A stretch of 14,170 nucleotides of DNA from an uncultured Acidobacteriota bacterium (GTDB lineage Bacteria; Acidobacteriota; Terriglobia; Bryobacterales; Bryobacteraceae): assembly GCA_937952345.1 (NCBI GenBank), contig CALFYN010000681.1:1-14170 (forward strand), written 5' to 3'. Position numbers and translations under genes: made by a program. How positions within the stretch are numbered: position 1 is the first letter of the stretch; the number at the start of each line of letters is the position of its first letter. Positions 6,320 to 13,526 of the stretch are shown one piece after another. The notes below the pieces were generated by a model, which did no database searches, had not been told where the DNA came from, and saw only the letters and a list, made by a program, of their open reading frames with translations.

Positions 6320-7606
6320 ATGGAGAACGCTCAGGCAGGCATACATCTTCGACCGCTCTCCTGGCCCCGCGATTGGGGCCCCGAGATGCTCTCCCTCATC
6401 TCCCGCGACAAGGCCTTCGACTGCCTTGTGCTGGATCGCAGCGCCCCAACGGTCGCCGCCGCCGCTAAACAGTCCGGCCTGCACGTCATCCAGCAGCAGG
6501 GCGAAACCCTGGCCGTGCCATCTGGCGTCACACTCATCAGCGACGGCGTCTGGGCCAGGGTGGTACGGGCAAGAGAGGACCCTACCTCAACCGAAGCAGG
6601 CCCAACGGGCCTTCCCTGGATCGACTCCAACGGTTGGCGCATTCGCCTTGCCCATGCGCAGTCCCCCGGAAAGCTGCCCTGGGTTCGCTTCAGCTTCCCG
6701 CCAAACGAAGTTGTCCGCGGCGCGGCTTACCAGATCGCCATTGCCGACTGCGAAGCCAACGGTGGACGTTGGGTGGTGCAGCTCGATCGCGAGTTGAGCA
6801 CCGGATTGGCAAAAGGAAACATCGCCGCACAGCAGACCTGGAAAGCGATCGCGCAGGCAGTTGCATTCTATCGCGAGACCCCTTCGTTTCCGGAACTTCC
6901 CGGGAACGGCGCGCGCATGGGGGTGCTCTCGGATTTCGCGGGCGACAACGAGTTCATGGGTCACGAGTTCCTGAACCTGATCGCCCGCGAGTACGTGCCC
7001 GTGCGCATTTTCATGAAGACCGGCGCGCCACCGCCGTTGGGAAGTCTGCGCCTGGTGATTTATCTCGACGCGCAACCCCTCCCGCCGGCTTGGGCACAGG
7101 CACTTGCGGCCTTCGTCCATGCGGGAGGAACGCTGGTGACCGCTCGTACCGCTGACCCGAAACTGGGCAAAGCCATGGCGCCCGTCGCTGGCCTGGAATA
7201 TGATTTGCGTTCCGCCGGCAAGGGAAGGGTCGCCGTCTCCACCGAAGACTTCGACGATCCCTGGCGTGTTGCCGCGGATGCCCACGTTCTTCTCGGCCGC
7301 GCCAACGACCTGATCCGGCATGCCAATGCCGGCGCTATGAACATCACCTACACGGCATCGGCGGATGGACGCCATGCAAGGCTCCAGTTGGTCAGCTATT
7401 CGCACCAGCGTGCTCTCAACCCGGTGACATTGACTCTTTACAACCGCTACAGGACGGCGTTGTTTCGTTCGTTGACGAGTCCGGCGGTCAAGGAGGTTCC
7501 GGTGGCTGTCGAATATGGACGTACTGCTGTCTATCTGCCGCATTTCGCCATCTGCGGAACCGTGGACCTGCATGCAGGAAAGGAGGAGGATCATGTCGAT
7601 CGCTGA
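6320..7606 (+). CDS. Unrecognised protein, possibly glycoside-hydrolase-like (TIM barrel plus amidotransferase-like domain)
   Basis: A 428-residue protein that I do not recognise. Visible segments: a strand-helix pattern at about 30-55 (DCLVLDRSAP then KQSGLHVI), GLPWIDSNGW near 95-105, and a Rossmann-like stretch near 205-290 (ARMGVLSDFAGDNEFMGHEF, then RLVIYLDAQPLPPAWAQALA, AFVHAGGTLVTARTA). That stretch resembles the glutamine-amidotransferase-like domain that follows the barrel in GH42-type beta-galactosidases. The end looks like a beta-sandwich. This architecture is inference and no catalytic pair is assigned. There is no export signal, unlike most of its neighbours. ATG 6320 is the first possible start, because an in-frame stop lies at 6308-6310, but its Shine-Dalgarno is weak. 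It is first in the operon, directly behind O4, and overlaps the DUF362 gene by 14 bp. Confidence 0.75.
   Translation: MENAQAGIHLRPLSWPRDWGPEMLSLISRDKAFDCLVLDRSAPTVAAAAKQSGLHVIQQQGETLAVPSGVTLISDGVWARVVRAREDPTSTEAGPTGLPWIDSNGWRIRLAHAQSPGKLPWVRFSFPPNEVVRGAAYQIAIADCEANGGRWVVQLDRELSTGLAKGNIAAQQTWKAIAQAVAFYRETPSFPELPGNGARMGVLSDFAGDNEFMGHEFLNLIAREYVPVRIFMKTGAPPPLGSLRLVIYLDAQPLPPAWAQALAAFVHAGGTLVTARTADPKLGKAMAPVAGLEYDLRSAGKGRVAVSTEDFDDPWRVAADAHVLLGRANDLIRHANAGAMNITYTASADGRHARLQLVSYSHQRALNPVTLTLYNRYRTALFRSLTSPAVKEVPVAVEYGRTAVYLPHFAICGTVDLHAGKEEDHVDR
7580..7586 (+). promoter_or_regulatory. Consensus ribosome binding site that sets the DUF362 start
   Basis: AAGGAGG lies 6 nt before the ATG at 7593, inside the 3' end of the preceding gene. 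It decides in favour of 7593 over the earlier in-frame ATG at 7515, which has no comparable signal and would put 26 residues ahead of the Tat motif. Confidence 0.8.
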
Positions 7607-8735
7607 CGGCTCGAGGCGCGGATTCCTGGCCACTGGCGCCACCGCCTCATTGTGCATCGCACGGCGGGCGTACGCACTCGCACCAACGGCTCCGGTGGCT
7701 GTGGCCAAGTGCCCGGAATACGGTTCTGGCGTTCTACCCCAACTGCAAGTCATGTTCGATCAGTTGGGCGGATTGGGGCGCATCGTCAAGGGCAAGACCG
7801 TGGCGATCAAGCTCAACCTTACCGGACGCGCCGATGCCCGCATTCACCATGTTCCCGCCGGACGCGCGCAGTGGGTGCATCCCGACGTGATTGCCGCCGT
7901 GCTGCACTTGATGGATCGCGCCGGAGCCCATCGCCTGCGCCTGCTCGAGAGCCCGTGGTCTACCGTCGAACCGCTCGAGGAGTTCATGAGTTGGGCCGAT
8001 TGGGATCCGCGCCTGTTCACCAGCGCCGCCAGGCGCGTGGAGTTCGAGAACACGAACTTTCTCGGGCCCGCCAAACACTATTCCCGCTTCCACGTGCCGG
8101 ATGGCGGTTACATGTTCGACGGCTACGATATGAATCGCGCCTACGCGGACTGCGATATCTTCGTGTCGCTGGCAAAGCTCAAGGAGAGTCCGGCGGCGGG
8201 GGTGACACTGTCGATCAAGAACCTGTTCGGATGCCTCCCTGCGACGATCTACGGCGACGGCGCCGGCGAGAAGGAGCCAAGCAAGTGGCCTCGCGGCGGG
8301 CGTGGCATCATGCATAGCGGTGCGCGCAATCCGTCCGGGTGGAAAGAGAAGCATCCAGCGTCTCCGCGCGAGGCAGGGTATCGCATTCCCCGCATCATCG
8401 TTGATGTCGCCAGGGCCCGCCCCATTGACCTCGCCATTATCGACGGGATCGAGACCATCACAAGAGGGCCTACGCCGCGCCGCGACACCAAGCACCTGAA
8501 ACCGGGCTTGCTGATCGCGGGCGTCAATTGCGTTGCCACCGACGCCGTGTGCACTTCACTGATGGGCTACGACCCGATGGCCGATCGCGGCACGCCGCCG
8601 TTTGAAACCAGGGACAACACCATGCGATTGGCCGAAGACGCTGGCTTGGGTACTCGCGATCTGCGGCGGATCGAAGTCATTGGAGCGAGCGTCGCGGCGT
8701 CGGTCTTCGATTTCCGAAAGGCCGACCCGCGGTAG
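7593..8735 (+). CDS. Tat-exported DUF362 domain protein
   Basis: A 380-residue protein. SRRGFLATGATASLCIA (residues 7-23) is a Tat signal with a plausible AYA cleavage site at 26-28. The DUF362 pattern follows: KTVAIKLNLTGR, then VHPDVIAAVLHLMDRAGAHR, SLAKLKESPAAGVTLSIKN with LFGCLP, and near the C-terminus LAIIDGIETITRGPTP and NCVATDAVCTSLMGYDPM. DUF362 proteins have no firmly assigned biochemical role. Some carry ferredoxin-type iron-sulfur domains, but none is seen here. The gene starts within the last 14 bp of the preceding gene and is 46 bp before the propeller gene, so it belongs to the O4-controlled operon. Its presence in a glycan locus suggests an unassigned redox or substrate-modifying step, which is inference. 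Length and ends look intact. Confidence 0.88.
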   Translation: MSIADGSRRGFLATGATASLCIARRAYALAPTAPVAVAKCPEYGSGVLPQLQVMFDQLGGLGRIVKGKTVAIKLNLTGRADARIHHVPAGRAQWVHPDVIAAVLHLMDRAGAHRLRLLESPWSTVEPLEEFMSWADWDPRLFTSAARRVEFENTNFLGPAKHYSRFHVPDGGYMFDGYDMNRAYADCDIFVSLAKLKESPAAGVTLSIKNLFGCLPATIYGDGAGEKEPSKWPRGGRGIMHSGARNPSGWKEKHPASPREAGYRIPRIIVDVARARPIDLAIIDGIETITRGPTPRRDTKHLKPGLLIAGVNCVATDAVCTSLMGYDPMADRGTPPFETRDNTMRLAEDAGLGTRDLRRIEVIGASVAASVFDFRKADPR

Positions 8736-8781
8736 GTGCAGCACTAGCGTCAGAGATTAACTCGGAGAGGAACCAGCATTG

Positions 8782-10179
8782 ATGCGCAATCAGAAAAGGA
8801 TCGGTGCGTTGTTGGCGGGGGCATTCGTTTACGGATGGCTGGCATGGGGGCAGGACGCCGCGTCGTCGTCAGGGCTCGATGTCGCCTCCGCCCTCCGGTT
8901 GGCTGAGACGGTTCCGTTCCTCAGCGTCAATCTCAACAACTACAAGCACCCCAACAACCCGGTCCTCACGCCCGGCCCCAAGGGGTCCTGGGATGAAAAC
9001 GGCATTAACCGCGTGGCGGTGTTACGCAGTGGGCCGGATCAGTGGAGGATGTGGTATTCGAGTTCCGGGTCCAACCGCGCGCTCGGACTGGCGACATCAA
9101 AGGACGGCGTGCACTGGACCAAGTACGCGGGCAACCCCGTTTACCGGCCCACCGAATCTTGGGAAGAGGGATTCATTTCGCCAACCAGCGTGCTGCAGGT
9201 GAACGGCCGCTACTACCTCTACTATTGGGCTCCCGGGCATGTGTTTAAAGATCCGGCAACCGGCAAATTCCCCAAGCCGAAGATGAAGTACATCGCGCTC
9301 ATCACGTCGGAAGATGGGATTCGCTGGACCCGGCAGGGCAACGTGGATGGCAAGCCCGGCGCGGTCCTCGGGCCGGATCCGCCGGCGATCAATGAGCACC
9401 AGCAGGCCGGCGGCGGAGGCGTGGATGCCGCGAAGGTATTCTTCTTCCCGGAGGAAAAGAGTACTCCCTGGCGCATGATCTACACTGCGTTCGGCTTGCA
9501 TGGACAATGGAACGGGTTGGCGGAGAGCGAGGATGGGATTGCCTGGCGAAGGACGAAGGCGCCGGTGGCGATCCACAGCGGATTGTACACGCGCGCAACA
9601 GGGGATCACCACGAAAGCGGCCAGACGATTCGGGGTGTGATTCGAACTGGCAACATCTGGACGGCGCTTAGCTTCGAACTGGATTCGCGCGATACCACGC
9701 CGGCGGTGGGACTTTCGTTGGACCGCTGGATTACGCTGGGCCGGCGGGCTTTCTACAACAACCAGGACTATGAGGCCGGTGGGCTCCACCCTTGGGTGGT
9801 CGAAGCCGACGAGGAGTGGCTCTACCTTTACTACGGCACGGGGCGCGGAGGAATTGGCCTCATTCGGGCCCCGAAGCGGTCGGTCTACCAGCCGGTGGTG
9901 GTCTGGCAAAACCAGAAAGTCACAGCAGCCGGAATGAACAGTAGAATCCTCGAACCCGACCGCCTGCGGTTCCGCGCCTATTTCCAGAGCGATCAGGCGG
10001 GGACACTCGAAGCCTTGATCTGGAATCCCGGCGCCTCGCAATGGAATGTGTTGGAGACGGTGAACGTCGAGGCGGCGAGGCTGTACACCCCGGCTTCGCC
10101 GACAGGGCATGGAAAAATGCGCTGGCGGTTCCTCCCGAAGGCGCCCGCCACGGTGAACGCCTGGCTGGTTCCGGAGTAG
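8782..10179 (+). CDS. Exported five-bladed-propeller protein, GH43/GH32-like
   Basis: About 465 residues. The N-terminus (RNQKRIGALLAGAFVYGWLAWGQ) is a Sec-type signal peptide. The body has repeats typical of GH43/GH32/GH117-like propellers: HPNNPVLTPG, WDENGINRVAVL, WRMWYSSSG with ALGLATSKDGVHWTKY, EEGFISPTSVLQVNGRYYLYYWA, ALITSEDGIRWTR, and GLAESEDGIAWRR. D/E residues fall at the expected blade positions (WDENG, the EEGF stretch), but I cannot fix the catalytic trio. The last 100 residues look like a separate beta-sandwich. A glycosidase acting on released oligosaccharides is likely; a non-catalytic binding propeller is possible. The frame also allows TTG at 8779 immediately before ATG 8782; AGGA at 8768-8771 fits either, so the start is uncertain by one codon. 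It lies 31 bp ahead of the large enzyme gene. Confidence 0.8.
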   Translation: MRNQKRIGALLAGAFVYGWLAWGQDAASSSGLDVASALRLAETVPFLSVNLNNYKHPNNPVLTPGPKGSWDENGINRVAVLRSGPDQWRMWYSSSGSNRALGLATSKDGVHWTKYAGNPVYRPTESWEEGFISPTSVLQVNGRYYLYYWAPGHVFKDPATGKFPKPKMKYIALITSEDGIRWTRQGNVDGKPGAVLGPDPPAINEHQQAGGGGVDAAKVFFFPEEKSTPWRMIYTAFGLHGQWNGLAESEDGIAWRRTKAPVAIHSGLYTRATGDHHESGQTIRGVIRTGNIWTALSFELDSRDTTPAVGLSLDRWITLGRRAFYNNQDYEAGGLHPWVVEADEEWLYLYYGTGRGGIGLIRAPKRSVYQPVVVWQNQKVTAAGMNSRILEPDRLRFRAYFQSDQAGTLEALIWNPGASQWNVLETVNVEAARLYTPASPTGHGKMRWRFLPKAPATVNAWLVPE

Positions 10180-10210
10180 GTCAATTTCGATTTCGCGAGG
10201 TGCGAAACTC

Positions 10211-10867
10211 ATGTGCTTGAAGCCGCTCGATGTCGGAGACATGGCCGAGGCGATCACGGTAACTCGCTGGCTCCGTCCACTCGCCCTTCTCTTTGGCGCT
10301 CTCTCCGCGATGGGGCAGACAACCAGTCTGCTCCGCGACGGAGACTTCGCATCGCTCGACCACTGGAAGCGGAACGATCATCTGTCGCGCGTGGGTAAGG
10401 TGTCGTTGTCGCCGGAGCAGAAGTCGGTCGCCATCACCAACCCGGTCATCGACCTCGACGCCTCCCTCTTCCAGGACATCCCAACCGGCGGACACTCCTG
10501 GTTTGCATGGTCGGTGCGGACACGAGGCGAAGGCATGATGCGTGCCTCCCTCGGACTCGTCGCGATGGATGCTGCCGGGCGCACGCTCGCCATCCAAACC
10601 CCAACCAGAATCCAGGGCTCGCGCTGGACCCGGCACGCAGGCACCATCCGCATGCCCCAGGAACCAAGACCCTGCGCGTCCTCCTTTCCGTACTCGATGG
10701 CACATGCCGCTTCGCCGATCTCATCGTGCAAAAGGCGGAAGCCCCGGTTCCAGCCAAGCCCCGCACCCAGTTCTCGTTGGGCGCGGGATTCGCCGTCACG
10801 CAGCACGCGGTCGAACGCCCCTTCTGGGAGTTGTTCGCCGATGACCTCGATGGCGATGGCCACGTAG
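10211..10867 (+). pseudogene. N-terminal part of a large exported enzyme, separated from the rest by a frameshift
   Basis: From ATG 10211 (GAGG 10 nt upstream) this frame codes a Sec signal (RWLRPLALLFGALSAMGQ) and then a carbohydrate-binding-module-like beta-sandwich: TTSLLRDGDFASLDHWKRND, SLFQDIPTGGHSWFAWSVRT, GSRWTRHAGTIRMPQ. After about residue 150 (base 10660) it turns into Arg/Ser/Pro-rich nonsense to the stop at 10867. The real continuation, GTKTLRVLLSVLDGTCRFADL, is in the frame that ends at 13428. This is the expected C-terminal edge of the same sandwich. Restoring one base near 10655-10660 would join the two into one protein of about 1072 residues. The gene is therefore either truly broken or carries a one-base sequence error. 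Alternative start 10241 has a poorly spaced RBS. Confidence 0.8.
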
Positions 10868-13428
10868 AAATCATCGGCTGCGATGTCGACGGTAAGGTGA
10901 CGGTGCGCCAAGAGGGCGGCGCCGAACGTGTGAGCTTCCACGCCGGTGCGCTGGTCTATCAATTCGCCGCAGCCGACCTCAATGGCGATGGCGTGAAGGA
11001 AGTGCTCTATACATCGGTGGATCCAAAGCTGCCACTGCGAGCAGTCAATCTTCGCGGCGACACTGTACTCACATTCGACAGTGTTCGTGGACCGGAGCGG
11101 CTGGCGGTGGGCGATCTCGATGGCGACCGGCTCCCGGAGATCGCCGTCAGCGTCGACAACCAGCGTGCAGGGTCCGGCGTTGCGGCCGGTGTCGCGGTTT
11201 ACGATCGCATGGCTCGCAGACGTTGGGCCAAGAACCGCTTGCTCCGAAGTTTCACCTTCGCCGATTGGCAGCAGGGTGGCGGTTTGGAATTGGTCGTTGG
11301 CGGCCCCAGCACCGAGTTCACCATCTACGGCCAAAGCGGTAACGACTTGCAGCAGTTCACCGTCAACGACGCACTGCTCGAGCAGTTCCAGGTGGCCGAC
11401 ATTGATAACAGCGGCTCACCCTCGATCGTGGCGCTCTTCCAGCGCGGGGCGCAGTATGGACTTGCCGCGCACGACGGCGGCAAGACTCTGTGGGATACCC
11501 CCGTATCGGTCTCACTCCGCACTACAGGCACCGGCGCCAGCGCCTTCATCGCCAGCGGAGACTTCGACACCAAAGCGCCGGGCAAAGAGACAGTCGTGGT
11601 GGGACTGCACGTCGTCAGCGTGATCAACGCGAGCGGCGTGACGCTGTATCAGAGCCGTGATGGCCGCGAAAGCGAGTACTGGGAAATGTGGGCGCCGGAT
11701 GGAATCAACAGCCCCGACATCGCCCACTGGGCGGGACCGGCGCCTCGTATCTTCCTTTCCTCCTCCCGCTTCCGGCATCCCTCATACTACAGGCTCGACT
11801 ACGGTAAGCCAGACGAACTCAAGACGTTCCAGACACCGGATCAGGAGAAGCATCTGGAACAACTCCACGCATCCGTGAAAGCCCGGCCCACGCTACCGTC
11901 ACGAACTTCCGAACGCGTCAAGGTCTTCATGGCGCTAAGCGAATTCGCCCGCGTGCCCGAAGCCACCCTGCGCGAGTATGCGGCGGCATTGAAAAAACTC
12001 GAGACGCCTTCCATTGAATATCTGGTGATGTACGAGGCCAGCGACCTGCTCGGCCACGAGCGGGGACAGAAAATGACCACGGACCAGATCGTGGAACGTG
12101 CTGCTTTGTTCGAGAAAGTGGGGATTCCCTTCGGCTATTTCGCCACCCATGGTGGCCAGGTGTGGATCACGCGCGAGGCCATCCGCCGCAGCAAACAGGT
12201 AGCCCCACGAATGTTTCGCTTCCTCTACATCGCCGAGAACCTCGAAACGCTCTACTCGCCCCTCTATAAAGACGTCCTCAATTGGACCGGCGAGGCACTC
12301 GACTTTTGCGCCGCGCACGGCATGAAGATGATCTTCAAGGAGAAGCACGACGTCTGGGGCCTGCTGCCTTCCGATCCCGAAGTCTTCAACGTGCTCTTCC
12401 GCCCCGAACACCGCGAGGCCACCGTGCCCATCTGGTCCACCAACCAGCCCTATCAGCCGGAGATTCAACTCGGCGGAATGCTGGGGCTGAAGGCCGCCGG
12501 ACTTGTCCGCGAGTTCGGCATGTCGACACAGTTCTGGAACTGGCATGAATGGGGGCGCTACCCGCGCGGCATTCGCGACGTATCGCCCACTTACGTCTGC
12601 CCGTCCGACATCATCCTGCGACTCGAACTGATGGGTGTGGCTCTCGGTGGCACATGGATACACATCGAAGGCGGACAGACCTATCTGCAGCGTGATCCGC
12701 GCCAGGGCGTTGTGCCGCTGGCGAACCGCCACCGCGAACTCGTCTACGAACTGATCCGGAAGAACTTCCTCACCCCGGGCGCGGAGCCGCTGAATCTCAA
12801 TCGTGCCGCCGTGATCCGTTCCTTCCATCCGGCTCTGGAGCAAGGCAAGGCGGAAGGTCGCAAGGTCGCCTATCCCTACTACGAGCGCAACACCGATGCC
12901 CTGCGCCGCGGCTTCATTGCGGCTCGATACCTCTTCGAACCCTATCCCGAAGATGCCTTCCCGCGGCTCGCCTACGGTGAAGACTGGAACGTGCGCTCGG
13001 TATCCCCCCGGACACCGTATGGCTGGGTGCCTGTGCTTCCCGCGGCAACGGAACTGACGGCCGGCGCCCTTGCCATTGAGACCGACGGAGAACTCGTTCG
13101 GCTGGCCGGACAATGGCAGCAATCGGCCATCGCCGCGAGCCACGTCAGAAGCCTTCTCCAACAGGGAGCCGCGGGTTTCCCGTTCAGCGCGCCGGGTACA
13201 AGCCTGGTGGTGCAGCGCGGTGCGGATGGCGCCTATACCGCGCTCCTGCTCGATCCCGGCTACCTCGCGCCACAAGGAATCAGCACGACCCTTACGTCCT
13301 CCGGCGTTCCCCTGCGGCGAGTCACCGACATGGTCACTGGCGAATCGCTTGCCGCCGGCAGCAGCGGCTGCAAGGTGGAAGTCGCACCGGGGGCGTTCCG
13401 CCTCCTTCGTGTGGAAATCGGGCAGTAG
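10507..13428 (+). CDS. Large FG-GAP/VCBS plus TIM-barrel-type putative glycan hydrolase (GH150- or GH98-like), main part
   Basis: The open frame spans 973 codons, but genuine coding in it begins near 10660 with GTKTLRVLLSVLDG. The residues before that (Arg/His/Pro-rich) are a shadow of the N-terminal frame. Next come FG-GAP/VCBS-type calcium-loop repeats: FADDLDGDGHVEII, AAADLNGDGVKEVL, VGDLDGDRLPEIAV, VADIDNSGSPSIVA, consistent with a beta-propeller to about residue 400. From about 465 (ERVKVFMALSEFARVPE) to about 790 lies a probable TIM barrel, with IEYLVMYEASDLLG, KVGIPFGYFATHGGQVWI, MKMIFKEKHDVWGL, and FWNWHEWGRYPRG. A C-terminal beta-sandwich ends the protein. A propeller followed by a distinct catalytic domain recalls lambda-carrageenase (GH150), and the barrel also recalls GH98 endo-galactosidases. 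I cannot decide between these, and both are weak calls. It is the last gene of the O4 operon, secreted if the frame is restored. Confidence 0.75.
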   Translation: MVGADTRRRHDACLPRTRRDGCCRAHARHPNPNQNPGLALDPARRHHPHAPGTKTLRVLLSVLDGTCRFADLIVQKAEAPVPAKPRTQFSLGAGFAVTQHAVERPFWELFADDLDGDGHVEIIGCDVDGKVTVRQEGGAERVSFHAGALVYQFAAADLNGDGVKEVLYTSVDPKLPLRAVNLRGDTVLTFDSVRGPERLAVGDLDGDRLPEIAVSVDNQRAGSGVAAGVAVYDRMARRRWAKNRLLRSFTFADWQQGGGLELVVGGPSTEFTIYGQSGNDLQQFTVNDALLEQFQVADIDNSGSPSIVALFQRGAQYGLAAHDGGKTLWDTPVSVSLRTTGTGASAFIASGDFDTKAPGKETVVVGLHVVSVINASGVTLYQSRDGRESEYWEMWAPDGINSPDIAHWAGPAPRIFLSSSRFRHPSYYRLDYGKPDELKTFQTPDQEKHLEQLHASVKARPTLPSRTSERVKVFMALSEFARVPEATLREYAAALKKLETPSIEYLVMYEASDLLGHERGQKMTTDQIVERAALFEKVGIPFGYFATHGGQVWITREAIRRSKQVAPRMFRFLYIAENLETLYSPLYKDVLNWTGEALDFCAAHGMKMIFKEKHDVWGLLPSDPEVFNVLFRPEHREATVPIWSTNQPYQPEIQLGGMLGLKAAGLVREFGMSTQFWNWHEWGRYPRGIRDVSPTYVCPSDIILRLELMGVALGGTWIHIEGGQTYLQRDPRQGVVPLANRHRELVYELIRKNFLTPGAEPLNLNRAAVIRSFHPALEQGKAEGRKVAYPYYERNTDALRRGFIAARYLFEPYPEDAFPRLAYGEDWNVRSVSPRTPYGWVPVLPAATELTAGALAIETDGELVRLAGQWQQSAIAASHVRSLLQQGAAGFPFSAPGTSLVVQRGADGAYTALLLDPGYLAPQGISTTLTSSGVPLRRVTDMVTGESLAAGSSGCKVEVAPGAFRLLRVEIGQ
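10652..10666 (+). other. Frameshift point: apparent one-base deletion
   Basis: The upstream frame reads ATG-CCC-CAG-GAA here. The downstream coding frame reads GGA-ACC-AAG (G-T-K). Adding one base after ATG-CCC would give M-P-x-G-T-K-T-L-R-V, a common edge-strand pattern in carbohydrate-binding modules. The span 10211-13428 is 3218 bp, one base short of a multiple of three, as a single deletion predicts. The loss is next to a run of four C (10655-10658), a typical slippage or miscall site. Confidence 0.75.
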
Positions 13429-13452
13429 CAGCAAGCGGTCGAGACCAGTGGG

Positions 13453-13481
13453 TTGACAGCAACACGAGGCTAGGATATTGT
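13453..13481 (+). promoter_or_regulatory. Promoter of sulfatase 2
   Basis: TTGACA at 13453-13458 (again in the context TTGACAGC), 17-bp spacer, TATTGT at 13476-13481. This is the closest match to the sigma-70 consensus in the window. It lies 24 bp after the stop of the large enzyme gene, so sulfatase 2 has its own promoter. Confidence 0.7.
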
Positions 13482-13485
13482 CGTT

Positions 13486-13501
13486 GAGAAAACGTTTTCG
13501 C
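13486..13501. promoter_or_regulatory. LacI-type operator O5 at sulfatase 2
   Basis: GAGAAAACGTTTTCGC matches the consensus at 15 of 16 positions. It starts 4 bp after the -10 box, so it covers the expected transcription start, a standard repressor position. Confidence 0.82.
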
Positions 13502-13526
13502 TATCGCCAGCGCAAGGAGTTTCTTG

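Noticed and set aside
6587..7753. 388-codon minus-strand open frame opposite the gene at 6320
   Set aside because: It is a shadow of the sense genes; it spans two of them, has no domain pattern and no promoter or RBS support.
9097..10257. 386-codon minus-strand open frame opposite the propeller gene
   Set aside because: The sense strand encodes clear propeller repeats and a signal peptide; the antisense product has low-complexity, Arg-rich composition.
10211..10867. Programmed -1 ribosomal frameshift as the explanation of the split enzyme
   Set aside because: No X-XXY-YYZ slippery heptamer is evident at the junction; a one-base deletion or sequence error beside the C-run explains the split more simply.
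11935..13434. 499-codon open frame antisense to the large enzyme gene
   Set aside because: It mirrors the plus-strand gene in GC-rich DNA, has Arg/His/Gly-rich composition and no recognisable domain, while the sense frame shows clear domains.
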